The translations under genes were made by a program, and so were the position numbers. Under the pieces are notes generated by a model. That model was not told the origin of the DNA. It made no database searches and saw only the letters and a list, made by a program, of their open reading frames with translations. Source: Roseiarcus sp963726105 (lineage in GTDB: Bacteria; Pseudomonadota; Alphaproteobacteria; Rhizobiales; Beijerinckiaceae). From it: a stretch of DNA of 64,000 bases. Shown here piece after piece: positions 17,933 to 27,901 of this stretch (the stretch's first letter is position 1; every line of letters starts with the position of its first letter). The DNA is taken from positions 112,749-176,748 of the forward strand of contig CAVSBJ010000005.1 of the NCBI GenBank assembly GCA_963726105.1, given 5' to 3'.

Positions 17933-18112
17933 CGGGGCCCCAAGACGGACAGCAACGGCGTTTTGCGAGCGTCCGCCTCGAACCTTGCTTGAGGCTGTCT
18001 TATCCGCGCCGTCGCCCTCGCCTCGGGCGCCCGTCTTGGTCCACGCTTGCTTGCAACCCCGGCCTCAAAACTTGAAAGATGGCCGCAAGCTTCGCGCCAG
18101 GGGGAGAACGTC

Positions 18113-19089
18113 ATGCGTCGCCGCGATATTGTTCGAGTGGGACTCCTTGGCGTCGCTAGTCTTTCAATCGGCGCACGTGTCCGCGCTCAAAAGCTTCCTG
18201 TTCGCATTGGCGCGCTCATACCCGTGCCCGACAACGGCCGATTTTCCGTGGCCCTGCGGGATGGCCTGCGCGACCTCGGCTGGAGCGAGGGCGCGCCTTT
18301 ACCCTTCAAGTCCGCTAGGCAGACGGCACGGTTGTCGCCTTCCGGCGTCTCGGCGCCGAGCTGGCGGCGCTCCCGGTCGATGTGTTGGTCACGGCGTCGA
18401 CGGCTGCGGCGACCGCGCTCGCGCAGACCACGACCACCATACCGATTGTCTTTGTAGGCACGTTCGATCCAATGGCGGCGGGCTTGGTCGACAGTCTCGA
18501 TCATCCCGGCCGAAATCTTACGGGAATCGCTGGCTTTCAGGCGGATATTGCGACGAAATGGGTAGCCCAGCTAAAGGAGATCGCCCCCGTCGTCACGGAA
18601 ATGGCGATCTTCTCCAATCCGGCCTCGGCCTCGGCGGCCGCCCTTGCTGGCTGGAAGGCGGTCGCGTCACAGAGCGCGTCAATCAGCGAGGTCCATGTGG
18701 ACGCCGTGCCCGACATCGAACCCGCAGTCGCCGAAGTGGCGAAGAACCCGCACGCGCGCATGATCGTCGTGCCGCACACGTTTCCTTTGGCGAACCGCAA
18801 GGCGGTCGTGGAGGCGATGTCGAAGCATCGCGTCCCGGCCATCTATGGCGTCGCCGAGATGGCGAGAGCCGGCGGCCTGATCAGCTATGGGCAAGATCTC
18901 GCCGCCCAGTGGCGCATGTCGGCGCCGGTCATCGATAAAATCGCGCATGGCGCCAGGCCAGCGGATTTGCCCGTCCAATACGCGATGAACTATGCCCTGG
19001 CGATAAACAAAGGAGCCGCAAAGGCGCTTGGTCTTGAGGCTCCAAAAGCGATGCTCGAACGCGCTGATAAGATTGTTGACCAAGGCTAG
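18113..19089 (+). pseudogene. ABC transporter substrate-binding protein, broken
   Basis: The gene starts well (GGGGGAG ribosome binding site, ATG at 18113, a Tat-like RRRDIVRVGLLG signal) and belongs to the ABC_sub_bind (TrpX-like) family: IGALIPVPDNG, ALRDGLRDLGWSEG, then PVDVLVTASTAAATALAQ, TTIPIVFVGTFDPMAAGL and a full C-terminal lobe. About 20 codons in the middle are damaged. One base appears lost near 18295, and in the restored frame FTLQVR is followed by TAG at 18316-18318 where relatives have Trp (RWADG). Two lesions support a true pseudogene. Confidence 0.78.
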
Positions 19090-19192
19090 TCCGCTCGGCA
19101 ACTGAACCTCGAGTGCTGCGGCTGGTTGCGGATCGTCGTTCGGGAGTTGTCCTCTCGCGCGATCGTTCACCTTCACAAAGGACAGGCCCGAC

Positions 19193-19525
19193 ATGCCACA
19201 ATTCATCACGATCGGCTATGGCGACAGCGCGGGATATGAACGCACACCCAAAGACGTCCGCGATGCAGCTCATGCCCACGACGCCGAGATAAAGAAACGC
19301 GGAGCGTTGATGGGCGTCGCGGGCGCGCCGGTGCAAGTGCGCAATCCGCTGGCGGCTGGAGTCAAGACGGAGAACTCCGCTTTCATGTCGTCCGCCTTGC
19401 CGGTCGCCGGCTTCGCGCTGATTGAAGCCGCCGATCTTGCGGAGGCGATCAGGATCGTTTCGCAAACGCCATGCGCAATTGCCCATGGCGTCGTGGAAGT
19501 CTGGCCCTTGGAGCAGGCCGGCTAG
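19193..19525 (+). CDS. YCII-family protein
   Basis: This 110-aa protein has the compact dimeric alpha-beta fold of the YCII/DGPF family: MPQFITIGYGDSAGYERTP at the start, a conserved KKRGALMGVAGAP strand region and a FALIEAADLAEAIRIVSQTP helix that usually carries the active-site acidic residue. Family members include lactone or muconolactone-handling enzymes and sigma-factor-associated proteins, but most have no known function. An AAAGGACAG ribosome binding site precedes the ATG. It is intact, in contrast to its broken neighbours. Confidence 0.8.
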   Translation: MPQFITIGYGDSAGYERTPKDVRDAAHAHDAEIKKRGALMGVAGAPVQVRNPLAAGVKTENSAFMSSALPVAGFALIEAADLAEAIRIVSQTPCAIAHGVVEVWPLEQAG

Positions 19526-19561
19526 GAGCGCCGAACCGGCGCGCCGGCTTCGATTTGCCCC

Positions 19562-20533
19562 TCACGTTTTTTGCCCGTTCATAACCCGGATCGGCTTGCC
19601 GTCCAAAAACGCCTCGGCGTTCTCAACGCTCTGTGGATAAAACTGGCGCCACGTCTCCTCAACTCCATAGCCGAGATGGGGCGTGAGCACGGTGTGGTCC
19701 GACGCCCGCAACGGATGGTTTTTCGGCAGCGGTTCTCTGTCGTAGACGTCGAGCGCCGCGATGATCTTGCCGGCCTGAACGGCGCCGACGAGAGCGGCCT
19801 CGTCGATGAGTGGGCCTCGTGAAGTGTTGATCAGGATCGCGCCCGGTTTCATGCGGGCAATATCGTCAGGCCCGATGAGGCCACGCGTGGGTGGCGAGAG
19901 GACCATGTGCACGGAAATGACGTCTGCGTCGCTCATGAGATCCGATTTGCCGACGAGGACAGCGCCGGCCTCTTGAGCCTTCGCGTCTGTCAAATTCGGA
20001 CTCCAGGCGATCACCTGCATATCAAGCGCGAGCGCATAGCGGGCGAGGCGCGCCCCGAGGCGACCGGCGCCAACAATACCGAGCGTTTTCCCGGCGAGGC
20101 CCATGCCCACCGGCACGCCAAATTGGAAGCTGCCGGCTCGAATCGACCTGTCGCCGGCGGGAATCGCGCGGGCGGCGGCGATCATCAATCCGAGCGCCAG
20201 CTCCGCTGTCGCATAAAGGGCCTCGCTGCGCGGAGTGTTGCAGACCGTCACGCCTTGACGCGTGCAAGCCTCGACGTCCACCGTGGGATTTGAAGGGCCC
20301 GTGATGCCGATCATGCGCAGCTTGGGGAGATGGCGAATGAGGCTTTCGGGAAAAGCTGTCCGCTCACGCATCGTCAGGATGATGTCGAAATCCGCGAGCT
20401 CCTGAGCCGCCATATCCTCGGAACCGAAGGCGTCGGCGAAGAACACAAGCTCGGCGCGACCGGCGAGTCTCGACCAATCGGCACTGCTTCGCGCCACGCC
20501 TTGCCAATCGTCGATGATTGCAATTTTTATCAT
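19562..20533 (-). CDS. D-2-hydroxyacid dehydrogenase (NAD-dependent)
   Basis: This 323-aa enzyme of the phosphoglycerate-dehydrogenase/formate-dehydrogenase superfamily has a Rossmann motif LGIVGAGRLGARLARYA, the signature INTSRGPLIDEAAL with the substrate-binding Arg, a Glu in ALDVYDREPLP and the catalytic His in HTVLTPHLGY. It should reduce a 2-keto acid or oxidise a D-2-hydroxy acid. The ATG at 20533 (MIKIAIIDDWQG) has GGAGAAAAA directly upstream; the longer open frame adds no homology. The substrate cannot be named from sequence. Confidence 0.88.
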   Translation of the reverse strand: MIKIAIIDDWQGVARSSADWSRLAGRAELVFFADAFGSEDMAAQELADFDIILTMRERTAFPESLIRHLPKLRMIGITGPSNPTVDVEACTRQGVTVCNTPRSEALYATAELALGLMIAAARAIPAGDRSIRAGSFQFGVPVGMGLAGKTLGIVGAGRLGARLARYALALDMQVIAWSPNLTDAKAQEAGAVLVGKSDLMSDADVISVHMVLSPPTRGLIGPDDIARMKPGAILINTSRGPLIDEAALVGAVQAGKIIAALDVYDREPLPKNHPLRASDHTVLTPHLGYGVEETWRQFYPQSVENAEAFLDGKPIRVMNGQKT

Positions 20534-20683
20534 TTTTTCTCCGGAACGTTCGGCTCCCGCTTCACCAAGAGCTAGCATAGAGAAGGAAGCGGGGCGCGTT
20601 GTTCGCGATTCCGCGCGCTGCTACGAGAGCGACCGACAGCGCGAGGCCGAAGGCGGGACAATGAGTTCACTCCAAAGGCGCAG

Positions 20684-21122
20684 ATGCGCCAATCACTACC
20701 CCAGCAATGGGATGGGATCTCATGTGGTCTCCGCATGGTGCCTGCGAGCGGCGGCGCGTTCTCTATCATTGAAACCATCGACGCGCCGGCGAAGGGCCCG
20801 CCTCGCCACAAGCATCCCGAGGCGGAGATCTTTCGTGTCCTCAAGGGCCGGCGCCTCTATGAAATGGACGGCCGACGCTTTATGCGGAGGTTGGCGATGT
20901 CGTCAGCATCCCGGGCGACCGGGGTCATGATTTCGTCAATGTTACGGACATGCCAGCGCGCCAGCACATCCCGCTCTCGACGCTGCCGCCTTCTTCACCG
21001 AGCTTGCCGACGTGATGCGAACCGGCATTCCGGATAGAGCTGCGCTCAACCGTTTCGACTTGAAGTGGCGCGTGGAATTTCTCGGGCCGCCGCTAAGCCT
21101 CGAGGGTCAGTCGAGAGTATAG
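20684..21122 (+). pseudogene. Cupin-domain protein, two frameshifts
   Basis: Pieces of one cupin gene occur in three frames. The first is MVPASGGAFSIIETIDAPAK through PPRHKHPEAEIFRVLKGR, with the metal-binding HxH...E motif. It is followed after a base loss near 20880 by YAEVGDVVSIPGDRGHDFVN with the second-motif His. A further shift near 20980 leads to DAAAFFTELADVMRTGIPD through to KWRVEFLGPPLSL and a stop at 21120-21122. The complete original protein of about 150 aa can be reconstructed, so decay is recent or the frameshifts are assembly artefacts. Confidence 0.72.
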
Positions 21123-21240
21123 ACTGGCGCCCCTCCTGCGCGAGAGGCGCTAAGTCAGGCGTGGGCTGTCTTCGCACCCTCAGCATCACCGTCGGTCGCG
21201 TTCAAGCGTTTCACGCGTCGAGCGCCGAAGACACTCGCCG

Positions 21241-21527
21241 TTACTGCTTCTTTTCCAGAGTGGCAGCGGTTACGGGCTGTGACTCTCCGGTCGATTTCGG
21301 ACCGGGGGTCACGCCAGCGCTGTTGTCCGTGGAGCCGCTGGAATTGCTCGCGGTCGAGCCGGTGTTCGGTTTGAGCGCCCTTCGTCGGTCCGCTGCCGGC
21401 GTCGTTGGACGTCACAGCGCCGGCGGTTTGGACCACTGCCCGCGTCGGCTTTGGGCTGCGCCAACGCCGGGACTGACAAGCCGAGAACGATAGCGGATGC
21501 AAGCAAGCTTCGATTGAGTGAGGACAT
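21241..21527 (-). pseudogene. Small secreted Gly/Ser/Thr-rich protein, frameshifted
   Basis: The minus strand starts with a signal peptide (MSSLNRSLLASAIVLGLSVPALA), then AQPKADAGSGPN. Two further segments lie in other frames: AGAVTSNDAGSGPTKGAQT, then NTGSTASNSSGSTDNSAGV through to TPGPKSTGESQPVTAATLEKKQ and a stop. Together they make a secreted, low-complexity protein of about 95 aa rich in Gly, Ser, Thr and Asn. Similar short exported proteins occur in Hyphomicrobiales without known function. Two frame changes make this copy non-coding as read. Confidence 0.5.
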
Positions 21528-21745
21528 CAGAACCTCCCTTGACACGTTGTTGTGCAGCTCAACTCGGCTTATCGCGGCAAGTTCCGGCTCTTCTCGAGCT
21601 TCTTTTGCAAACACGCTGGATGAGCACGGGCGTTCACGAGGTCCGTTCGCAAGGAGACATCGTCAGGTCGTGATTGGAGCGCCAACTGACTGGCGCAAGG
21701 ATGGGCCTGAGCGCCACCAGCATGTCCAGGGCGTGATGAAGCATC

Positions 21746-21925
21746 AAGGTCGTACTCGATCCGATCCCGAGCGACGGCGTCAACAACGCGATCTACAGCG
21801 GAGCGCGTTGGCGCATGCGCGCAGAAGAGATGCGCACGATCGCCGATTAAAGCTCACGATCCACTGCGCGAGCGATGATGCCGAGAATCGCGGCGGACTA
21901 CGACCGGCTCGCGAACGGACGGGTT
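21746..21925 (+). pseudogene. Fragment of a conserved small hypothetical protein
   Basis: The frame from 21746 reads KVVLDPIPSDGVNNAIYSGA then RWRMRAEEMRTIAD and a TAA. A different frame a few bases on continues MMPRIAADYDRLA. The EEMRT...RIAADYDRLA pattern is the C-terminal helix pair of a common short hypothetical protein of rhizobia and relatives. The frameshift and lack of a start before the fragment show it is a relic. Nothing else is seen between 21528 and 21988. Confidence 0.45.
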
Positions 21926-21988
21926 CATTGGCGTTCTCCTGATCTCGCCGCGCGTGCTCGGCGTGTTATTCGTATTGGCGGGAGCGCC

Positions 21989-22630
21989 TCAAGAGGAGAT
22001 CTCGGCCGGGGTTGCATCGCCATGCTCAGATGCGCTCACACGCCTGAGCGCCGTCGAGGACAGGCTCGAGCGCGGCCCGTGGAGAAAGAGAAGCGCCGGC
22101 GGCCGCGTCGTCGCCAAGCGCGAAGCGTCCCGCTCCGAAACCCGCCAACGCGCAAGCGTTGCGCCGGCTGGACTCGAGATCGCTTTCAACGTCGAGCCTG
22201 GCCGATCGACGACCACGATCGGCGTGAGCTCGGCGATCAAGCGCCAGTGACGCCAGAGGTGGAACTGGCGAAGATTGTCGGCACCCATGATCCAGACGAA
22301 ATGGACGCCGGGCGCGCGGCGCTTGAGGCAAAGAAGCGTGTCACAAGTGAAGCGCGAGCCGATCTGCGCCTCGATGTCAGTGACCACGACGCGAGGCCCG
22401 ACGTCGAGCCCACGCGCGGCCTCGATGCGGGCGTTGAGCGCCGCGAGGCCCGTCAGCGACTTCAAGGGATTGCCAGGCGTCACCAGCCACCAGACGCGGT
22501 CGAGCGCGAGCCGACGCAGCGCAAGCCGGGTGATGAGGGCATGCCCCTCGTGCGGCGGGTTGAACGAGCCGCCAAGGAGGCCAATGCGCATTCCGGACGC
22601 GAATGGCGGCAGATGCGAAATGGGAATCAC
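21989..22630 (-). CDS. nadD: Nicotinate-nucleotide adenylyltransferase
   Basis: This 213-aa NAD biosynthesis enzyme transfers AMP from ATP to nicotinate mononucleotide. It carries the nucleotidyltransferase motif GLLGGSFNPPHEGHALIT (with the (H/T)xGH-type HEGH), FVWIMGADNLRQFHLWRHW and a late SSTALRR corresponding to the ISSTxIR motif. The start is a GTG at 22630 that overlaps the prfA stop as GTGA, indicating translational coupling. In many relatives prmC follows prfA; here nadD takes that place. Confidence 0.93.
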   Translation of the reverse strand: MIPISHLPPFASGMRIGLLGGSFNPPHEGHALITRLALRRLALDRVWWLVTPGNPLKSLTGLAALNARIEAARGLDVGPRVVVTDIEAQIGSRFTCDTLLCLKRRAPGVHFVWIMGADNLRQFHLWRHWRLIAELTPIVVVDRPGSTLKAISSPAGATLARWRVSERDASRLATTRPPALLFLHGPRSSLSSTALRRVSASEHGDATPAEISS

Positions 22631-23703
22631 GACGCCGCCTGCGCCGCGAGAAGCTCCGCTTGGCGTTCGGCCGTGAGTTCGTCAACGATCTCGTCGAGAC
22701 CCTCCCCTTCCATGATCCGATCCAGCGAATAGAGAGTGAGGTTGATGCGATGGTCGGTGATCCGCCCTTGCGGGAAATTATAGGTTCGGATGCGCTGCGA
22801 CCGGTCGCCGGAGCCGACCTGGGAGCGCCGGGCCTCAGCGCGATCGGCGTCGAGCTTCTGGTTTTTGGCGTCGAGGATGCGCGAGCGTAAGAGGGCCATC
22901 GCCTTGGTGCGGTTGCGATGCTGGGAGCGCTCCTCCTGCATCGCGACCACCACGCCGGTCGGCAGGTGGGTGATGCGGATCGCCGATTCGGTCTTGTTGA
23001 CATGCTGGCCGCCGGCGCCAGAGGAGCGATAGGTGTCGATCTTGAGATCGGCCTCGTTGATCTCGAAGTCCGACTCCTCCGCGATCGGCAGCACGGCGAC
23101 GGTCGCGGCAGAGGTGTGGACGCGCCCCTGGGTCTCGGTCGAGGGCACGCGTTGCACCCGATGGACGCCGCTCTCGAACTTGAGGCGGGCGAAAACGCCG
23201 CGGCCGGAAACTTCGGCCACGATCTCCTTGAACCCTCCGGCCGTTCCTTCGCTCGACGACAGGACTTCAACCTTCCAGCGCTTTCGCTCGGCGTATTTGA
23301 CGTACATGCGGAATAAATCGCCGGCGAACAGGGCGGCTTCGTCCCCGCCCGTGCCCGCCCGGACTTCGATGATTGCGCTGCCCTCGTCGGCGGCGTCCTT
23401 GGGCAGGAGCGCAATCCGAATCGCCTTGGACATCCCTTCCGCTTCGGCTTCGACGGCGGCAAGCTCGACTTCGGCCATGGCGCGCACGTCGGGGTCCAGA
23501 TTCGGTTCCCGCAGCATCGCTGTGAGGTCGGCCCGCTCCTTTTCTTTGGACTGGAAGGCCTCGATCGCCGCGACCACCGGGTCAAGCTCGTTGAGCTCGC
23601 GCGACAGAACGGAATATTGCGCTCCGGACGCCCCCTCGGCGAGGCGAGCCGAGATTTCCTGGTGACGGCGGAGGATGAGATCGAGATTGTCGTTGGCGGG
23701 CAT
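22627..23703 (-). CDS. prfA: Peptide chain release factor 1
   Basis: This 358-aa class I release factor recognises UAA and UAG. The GGQ motif that triggers peptidyl-tRNA hydrolysis is in SSGAGGQHVNKTESAIRI (about residue 235). The anticodon-like recognition region lies earlier (VQRVPSTETQGRVHTSAATV). The length is as expected for the family. It is followed by nadD in an overlapping arrangement and lies downstream of ptsP in the same direction. Confidence 0.97.
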   Translation of the reverse strand: MPANDNLDLILRRHQEISARLAEGASGAQYSVLSRELNELDPVVAAIEAFQSKEKERADLTAMLREPNLDPDVRAMAEVELAAVEAEAEGMSKAIRIALLPKDAADEGSAIIEVRAGTGGDEAALFAGDLFRMYVKYAERKRWKVEVLSSSEGTAGGFKEIVAEVSGRGVFARLKFESGVHRVQRVPSTETQGRVHTSAATVAVLPIAEESDFEINEADLKIDTYRSSGAGGQHVNKTESAIRITHLPTGVVVAMQEERSQHRNRTKAMALLRSRILDAKNQKLDADRAEARRSQVGSGDRSQRIRTYNFPQGRITDHRINLTLYSLDRIMEGEGLDEIVDELTAERQAELLAAQAAS

Positions 23704-23753
23704 TGTGTGAGCTCAAGAAGCGGAAACGGCGAGTGTTCAGGACGCTCGCGTCG

Positions 23754-26021
23754 CTAGAGGCGCACCTGGAGGCGTTCGGCCAGCCGCTGGAGCGGCGCCC
23801 GCAAGGATGCGTCCTCGCGCCCTCTGGTCAGCATCGCCTCGGCCTCGCGCCCCGCCTCGCGGATATTGAGCGACAGCGTCATCGCCTTGACCGGCCCGAT
23901 CGAGGTCGGGGACATCGACAATTCGCGGTAGCCGATCGCCATCAGCGCCATCGCTTCGAGAGTCTGTCCGCCCATCTCGCCGCATAAGGTCACCGGCGTG
24001 CCGTGTCGCTCGCCCGCCTGCGCGATCGAGCGCAGCGCGCGCAAGAAGCCGACGCTCAACGGATCGAAGCGGTTCGCGACCCGCCGGTTGTCGCGGTCGG
24101 CCGCGTAGAGATATTGCATGAGGTCGTTCGATCCGACCGAGAGGAAATCCGCGGCTGCGGCGATTTCGTCGAGCTGCCACAACAGCGACGGCACTTCAAC
24201 CATCACTCCGAGACTCGTCGTGCGTGGCGGCTCATGGCCGCGGCTCAAGCTCCAGTTGAGTTCATGATCGAACATCGATCGCGCGACTCTGTATTCATCA
24301 ACGGTCGAAACCATGGGCGCCATGATCTTGAGGTCGCGGCCCGCAGCGGCGCGGATGAAGGCGCGAAATTGCATCCTGAGCAGCGCCGGACGGTCGAGCC
24401 CGATACGGAGCGCGCGCCACCCGAGCGCGGGGTTTTCCTCCTCGAACCCCTTCATGTAGGGCAGGAGCTTGTCGCCGCCGATGTCGAGCGTGCGGAACGT
24501 GACCTCGCGGTCCCCCGCGGCGTCCAGGATGGCGCGGTAGAGCTGCTGCTGCGCGCCGGGCCTAGGAAAGCGCGCGGCGAGCATGAACTGCAATTCGGTG
24601 CGGAAGAGGCCAATGGACTTCGCGCCGGTTTCCGCCAGATGCGGCATGTCGACGAGGAGCCCCGCGTTCATGTGCAGGCCGACCGAGATGCCGTCGACAC
24701 TGACTGTGGGCGTGTCGCGGAGCGCCCGATACTGCGCCTGGCGTCGTGCGCGCATGCGCGCCTTTTCGGCAAAAGCCGCCTCGACATCCGCGGGCGGCCG
24801 CAGGTAGATCTCGCCCGTGTCGCCGTCGACGATGATCGCATCGCCGTGCTCGACGATTTCGGAAATATTCGCGATATCGCTCACGGCTGGAATGGAGAGC
24901 GCGCGGGCGACGATGGCGATATGGCTCGAGGCGCCGGCCTCCTCGAGCACCAGACCGCGCAGCCGGGCGCGGTCGTAATCCAGTAGCGCCGCAGGGCTCA
25001 TCGAGCGGGCGACAAGGATGGCGTTTTCCGGCAGCTCGTCCGGCAGCAGGACGAGGCTCTGGCCGGCGAGCTGATGTAGCAGGCGATTGGCGATGTCGGT
25101 CAGGTCGTGGAGCCGATCGCGCAGATAGGGATCAGTCTGGCGCTGCAGCTTGGCGCGGGCGTCGTTATGGACGCGCTCGACCGCGGCCTCAGCGGTCAGG
25201 CCTGAGCTCACCGCCTCACGAAGCCGGCGTAGCCAGCCGCGATCGTGCGCGATCATTCGGAAGGCCTCCAGCACGTCGCGGTGCTCGCCACCGACGCCGT
25301 CGTCGCTGCGGTCGATCAGATCGTCGACCGAGGCGCGCATGGCGCTGATCGCCGTCTCGAGGCGAATGAGTTCCAATTCCACATCATCGGCGACTATCGT
25401 GGACACCGTCACGCGCGGCTGGTGCATCACCACATGCCCAAGGCCCAGCCCGTCGGCGATGCCCACGCCTTTGAGCGCCAATTGGCGGCGCACGGCAATC
25501 GGAGCCCCCTGGGCGGATATCCCCTGCAGCTCTCCGGATGCGATCATCTCGGCGAGCAGCATGGCGGTCGTCTGCAGCGCCTCCAGCTCTTCCTCCGAAT
25601 AGGCGCGCCGGGCGCGGTTTTGCACCACCAGCACTCCGATCGTGGCGCCGCCGCGCAACACCGGCACGCCGAGGAACGACTGGAAGATTTCTTCGCCCGT
25701 CTCCGGTCTGTAGGAAAAGGAGGGATGATGCTGCGCGTCGGACAGCGCCAACGGCTCGGCGCTGGAAACGATCAGGCCGACAAGGCCCTCGCCTGGCCGC
25801 ATCGTGGTGAGATGGACCGCCTCGCGGTTGAGGCCCTCGGTGGCGAACAGCTCCATCGCTCCGTCAGCGCGCACGACGTAAAGCGAGCAAACCTCGGCGA
25901 CCATATTGGAGGCGATGAGGACGACGATGCGGTCCAGGCGCGCTTGTGCGGTGACAGGCTCCGCCATCACCTCGCGGAGCCGCCGCAACAACAGACGCGG
26001 TCCGCCCGGCGCGCGCATCAA
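23754..26021 (-). CDS. ptsP: PTS-Ntr phosphoenolpyruvate-protein phosphotransferase (EI-Ntr)
   Basis: This 755-aa first enzyme of the nitrogen-related phosphotransfer system has an N-terminal GAF domain (about residues 15-165). The EI part follows: the phospho-His in EEAGASSHIAIVARAL (about residue 365), the PEP-binding FRTELQFMLAARFPRPG, and GGDKLLPYMKGFEEENPALG to GSNDLMQYLYAADRDN of the C-terminal barrel. It passes phosphate from PEP to NPr and EIIA-Ntr, linking carbon and nitrogen status; glutamine sensing by the GAF domain is known in relatives. No other pts gene is in the window. Confidence 0.95.
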   Translation of the reverse strand: MMRAPGGPRLLLRRLREVMAEPVTAQARLDRIVVLIASNMVAEVCSLYVVRADGAMELFATEGLNREAVHLTTMRPGEGLVGLIVSSAEPLALSDAQHHPSFSYRPETGEEIFQSFLGVPVLRGGATIGVLVVQNRARRAYSEEELEALQTTAMLLAEMIASGELQGISAQGAPIAVRRQLALKGVGIADGLGLGHVVMHQPRVTVSTIVADDVELELIRLETAISAMRASVDDLIDRSDDGVGGEHRDVLEAFRMIAHDRGWLRRLREAVSSGLTAEAAVERVHNDARAKLQRQTDPYLRDRLHDLTDIANRLLHQLAGQSLVLLPDELPENAILVARSMSPAALLDYDRARLRGLVLEEAGASSHIAIVARALSIPAVSDIANISEIVEHGDAIIVDGDTGEIYLRPPADVEAAFAEKARMRARRQAQYRALRDTPTVSVDGISVGLHMNAGLLVDMPHLAETGAKSIGLFRTELQFMLAARFPRPGAQQQLYRAILDAAGDREVTFRTLDIGGDKLLPYMKGFEEENPALGWRALRIGLDRPALLRMQFRAFIRAAAGRDLKIMAPMVSTVDEYRVARSMFDHELNWSLSRGHEPPRTTSLGVMVEVPSLLWQLDEIAAAADFLSVGSNDLMQYLYAADRDNRRVANRFDPLSVGFLRALRSIAQAGERHGTPVTLCGEMGGQTLEAMALMAIGYRELSMSPTSIGPVKAMTLSLNIREAGREAEAMLTRGREDASLRAPLQRLAERLQVRL

Positions 26022-26212
26022 GACCGTCCCGTTTCATCACCGGCCGAAGGGTCGGCCGATTTGAGCCATGCAATGATCACGCCGAGGAAAGCCGCTCCCC
26101 GGAAAGCGTTCCCACCCGTTTCCTCAATTAGCTTGGGGCGGTATAGAAACGAAATGCGGGCGCGGCAAGGCCGGACTGGGCGCCCTTTTATGGGGACCCC
26201 GACCCAGCTCCT

Positions 26213-27901
26213 TCAGGGCGCCCTGAGCAGCGCCGAAGTCCTCGCAACTCCGGTCGCGCGCGCCGCTAAAACCTCGTCAAGCCAATCTGGCCGCATTTCT
26301 GGCACCGAGGACAGAAGCAACTCGGTATAAGGATGATAGGGCGGCGAGAACACCGTGGCCGTGTCGCCGCTCGCCACCATCTTGCCCTTCAGCATGACTG
26401 CAACCTTATTGGCGATTCGTTTCACCGTTCCGAGATCATGGGTAATGAACAGATAGGCGACGCCCAGGTCGTTTTGCAGCTTTTTCAGCAAACGCAGAAT
26501 CTCTTCGCCCACCAACTGATCGAGCGCGGAGGTCACCTCGTCGCAGATGATCAGGTCAGGTTCGGCCGCGAGCGCCCGGGCGATCGACACCCGCTGCTTT
26601 TGGCCGCCAGACAATTCGCTGGTCTTACGGGTGATGAAGGATTCCGGCAGATCCATCTGCCTCATCAGTTCCGCCACGCGCGCGCGCGCTTCCCGCCCTG
26701 ATCGATTGAAATAGAAGACGACCGGCCTCGCGATCGTCTCGAGTACCGTATGCTGCGGATTGAGCGCGACGTCCGGCATCTGGTAGATCATCTGCACCCG
26801 GCGCAATTGGTCCTTGGTGCGGTCCTTCAGTCGCGGCGAGAGACTAGCGCCGTTGAAGCGCACGTCGCCAGCGACCCGCGGCAAGAGGCCGGTCACCACG
26901 CGCGCCAAAGTCGATTTGCCCGAGCCGGACTCGCCGACCACAGCCACCGTGTCCCCCTGGCGCACTCCGAGGCTGACATCGTCAATGACTTTGGGTTTGC
27001 CTGGGTAGTTGGCGCTGACGTGATCGATGGCGAGAATCGGGAATTCGGCGGCGACTAAGCCATTGGCGAAAGAGCGGCCCGCGACGCGTTCGCTCACCAG
27101 ACGGCGGGTGTACTCCTCTTTCGGCTCGAGCAGGATTTGTCGTGACTCGCCGAATTCAACCATTTTTCCGTGTCTCAGCACCATGATACGGTCGGCGATC
27201 TGGGCGACGACGGCGAGGTCGTGGGTGATGTAGAGCGCCGCCGTGCCATGCTGGCGGACGAGCTTACGGAAAGCGGCGAGGCATTCGACCTGAGTCGTCA
27301 CGTCAAGCGCGGTGGTCGGCTCGTCGAAGATGAGAATGTCGGGCTTGGCGACCATAGCCATCGCGGCCATCACGCGCTGAAGCTGTCCGCCGGAAACCTG
27401 ATGGGGATACCGCGCCCCGATTGTCTCCGGGCCCGGCAGATCGAGCTGCTTGAACAGGCTGATCGCTTCCGCTCGCGCCTCGTTCGGCGACAATACGCTG
27501 TGCCGCACCGAAGCCTCGCAGACCTGCTCCATCAGCGTATGAGCGGGGTTGAACGACGCCGCCGCGCTCTGGGCGATATAGGCGATCTTGGGGCCGCGCA
27601 ACTCGCGGCGTGCGTCCGGGCTGATGGCGCGAATGTCTGTATCGCCGAAGACGATGTTGCCGCCGACGATATGACAGTCGCGCCGGGTGTAGCCCATCGA
27701 GGCGAGGCCGATCGTCGACTTGCCGGCGCCCGATTCGCCGATAAGCCCGATCACCTCCCCGCGCCGCAATTGCAGCGACACGTCATCGATGAGAACTGGC
27801 CCCTCGCCAGCATCCGTGCGCACTGCGACGCGCATGCCGCGAATGTCAAGGATGATAGGATTATTCTTTGACCTGAGACTGTCGCGAGTCGGGTCGCTCA
27901 T
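26213..27901 (-). CDS. Peptide/oligopeptide-type ABC transporter, fused double ATPase
   Basis: This 562-aa protein carries two ABC ATPase domains in tandem. The first has GLIGESGAGKSTIGL, SGGQLQRVMAAMAM and ILIFDEPTTALD. The second has AVVGESGSGKSTLARV, ELSGGQKQRVSIARALA and LIICDEVTSALD. Both Walker A, signature and Walker B motifs are intact. Such DppD-DppF fusions energise import of peptides, opines or similar solutes. The start ATG at 27901 (MSDPTRDSLRSK) overlaps the upstream permease stop as ATGA. Confidence 0.92.
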   Translation of the reverse strand: MSDPTRDSLRSKNNPIILDIRGMRVAVRTDAGEGPVLIDDVSLQLRRGEVIGLIGESGAGKSTIGLASMGYTRRDCHIVGGNIVFGDTDIRAISPDARRELRGPKIAYIAQSAAASFNPAHTLMEQVCEASVRHSVLSPNEARAEAISLFKQLDLPGPETIGARYPHQVSGGQLQRVMAAMAMVAKPDILIFDEPTTALDVTTQVECLAAFRKLVRQHGTAALYITHDLAVVAQIADRIMVLRHGKMVEFGESRQILLEPKEEYTRRLVSERVAGRSFANGLVAAEFPILAIDHVSANYPGKPKVIDDVSLGVRQGDTVAVVGESGSGKSTLARVVTGLLPRVAGDVRFNGASLSPRLKDRTKDQLRRVQMIYQMPDVALNPQHTVLETIARPVVFYFNRSGREARARVAELMRQMDLPESFITRKTSELSGGQKQRVSIARALAAEPDLIICDEVTSALDQLVGEEILRLLKKLQNDLGVAYLFITHDLGTVKRIANKVAVMLKGKMVASGDTATVFSPPYHPYTELLLSSVPEMRPDWLDEVLAARATGVARTSALLRAP

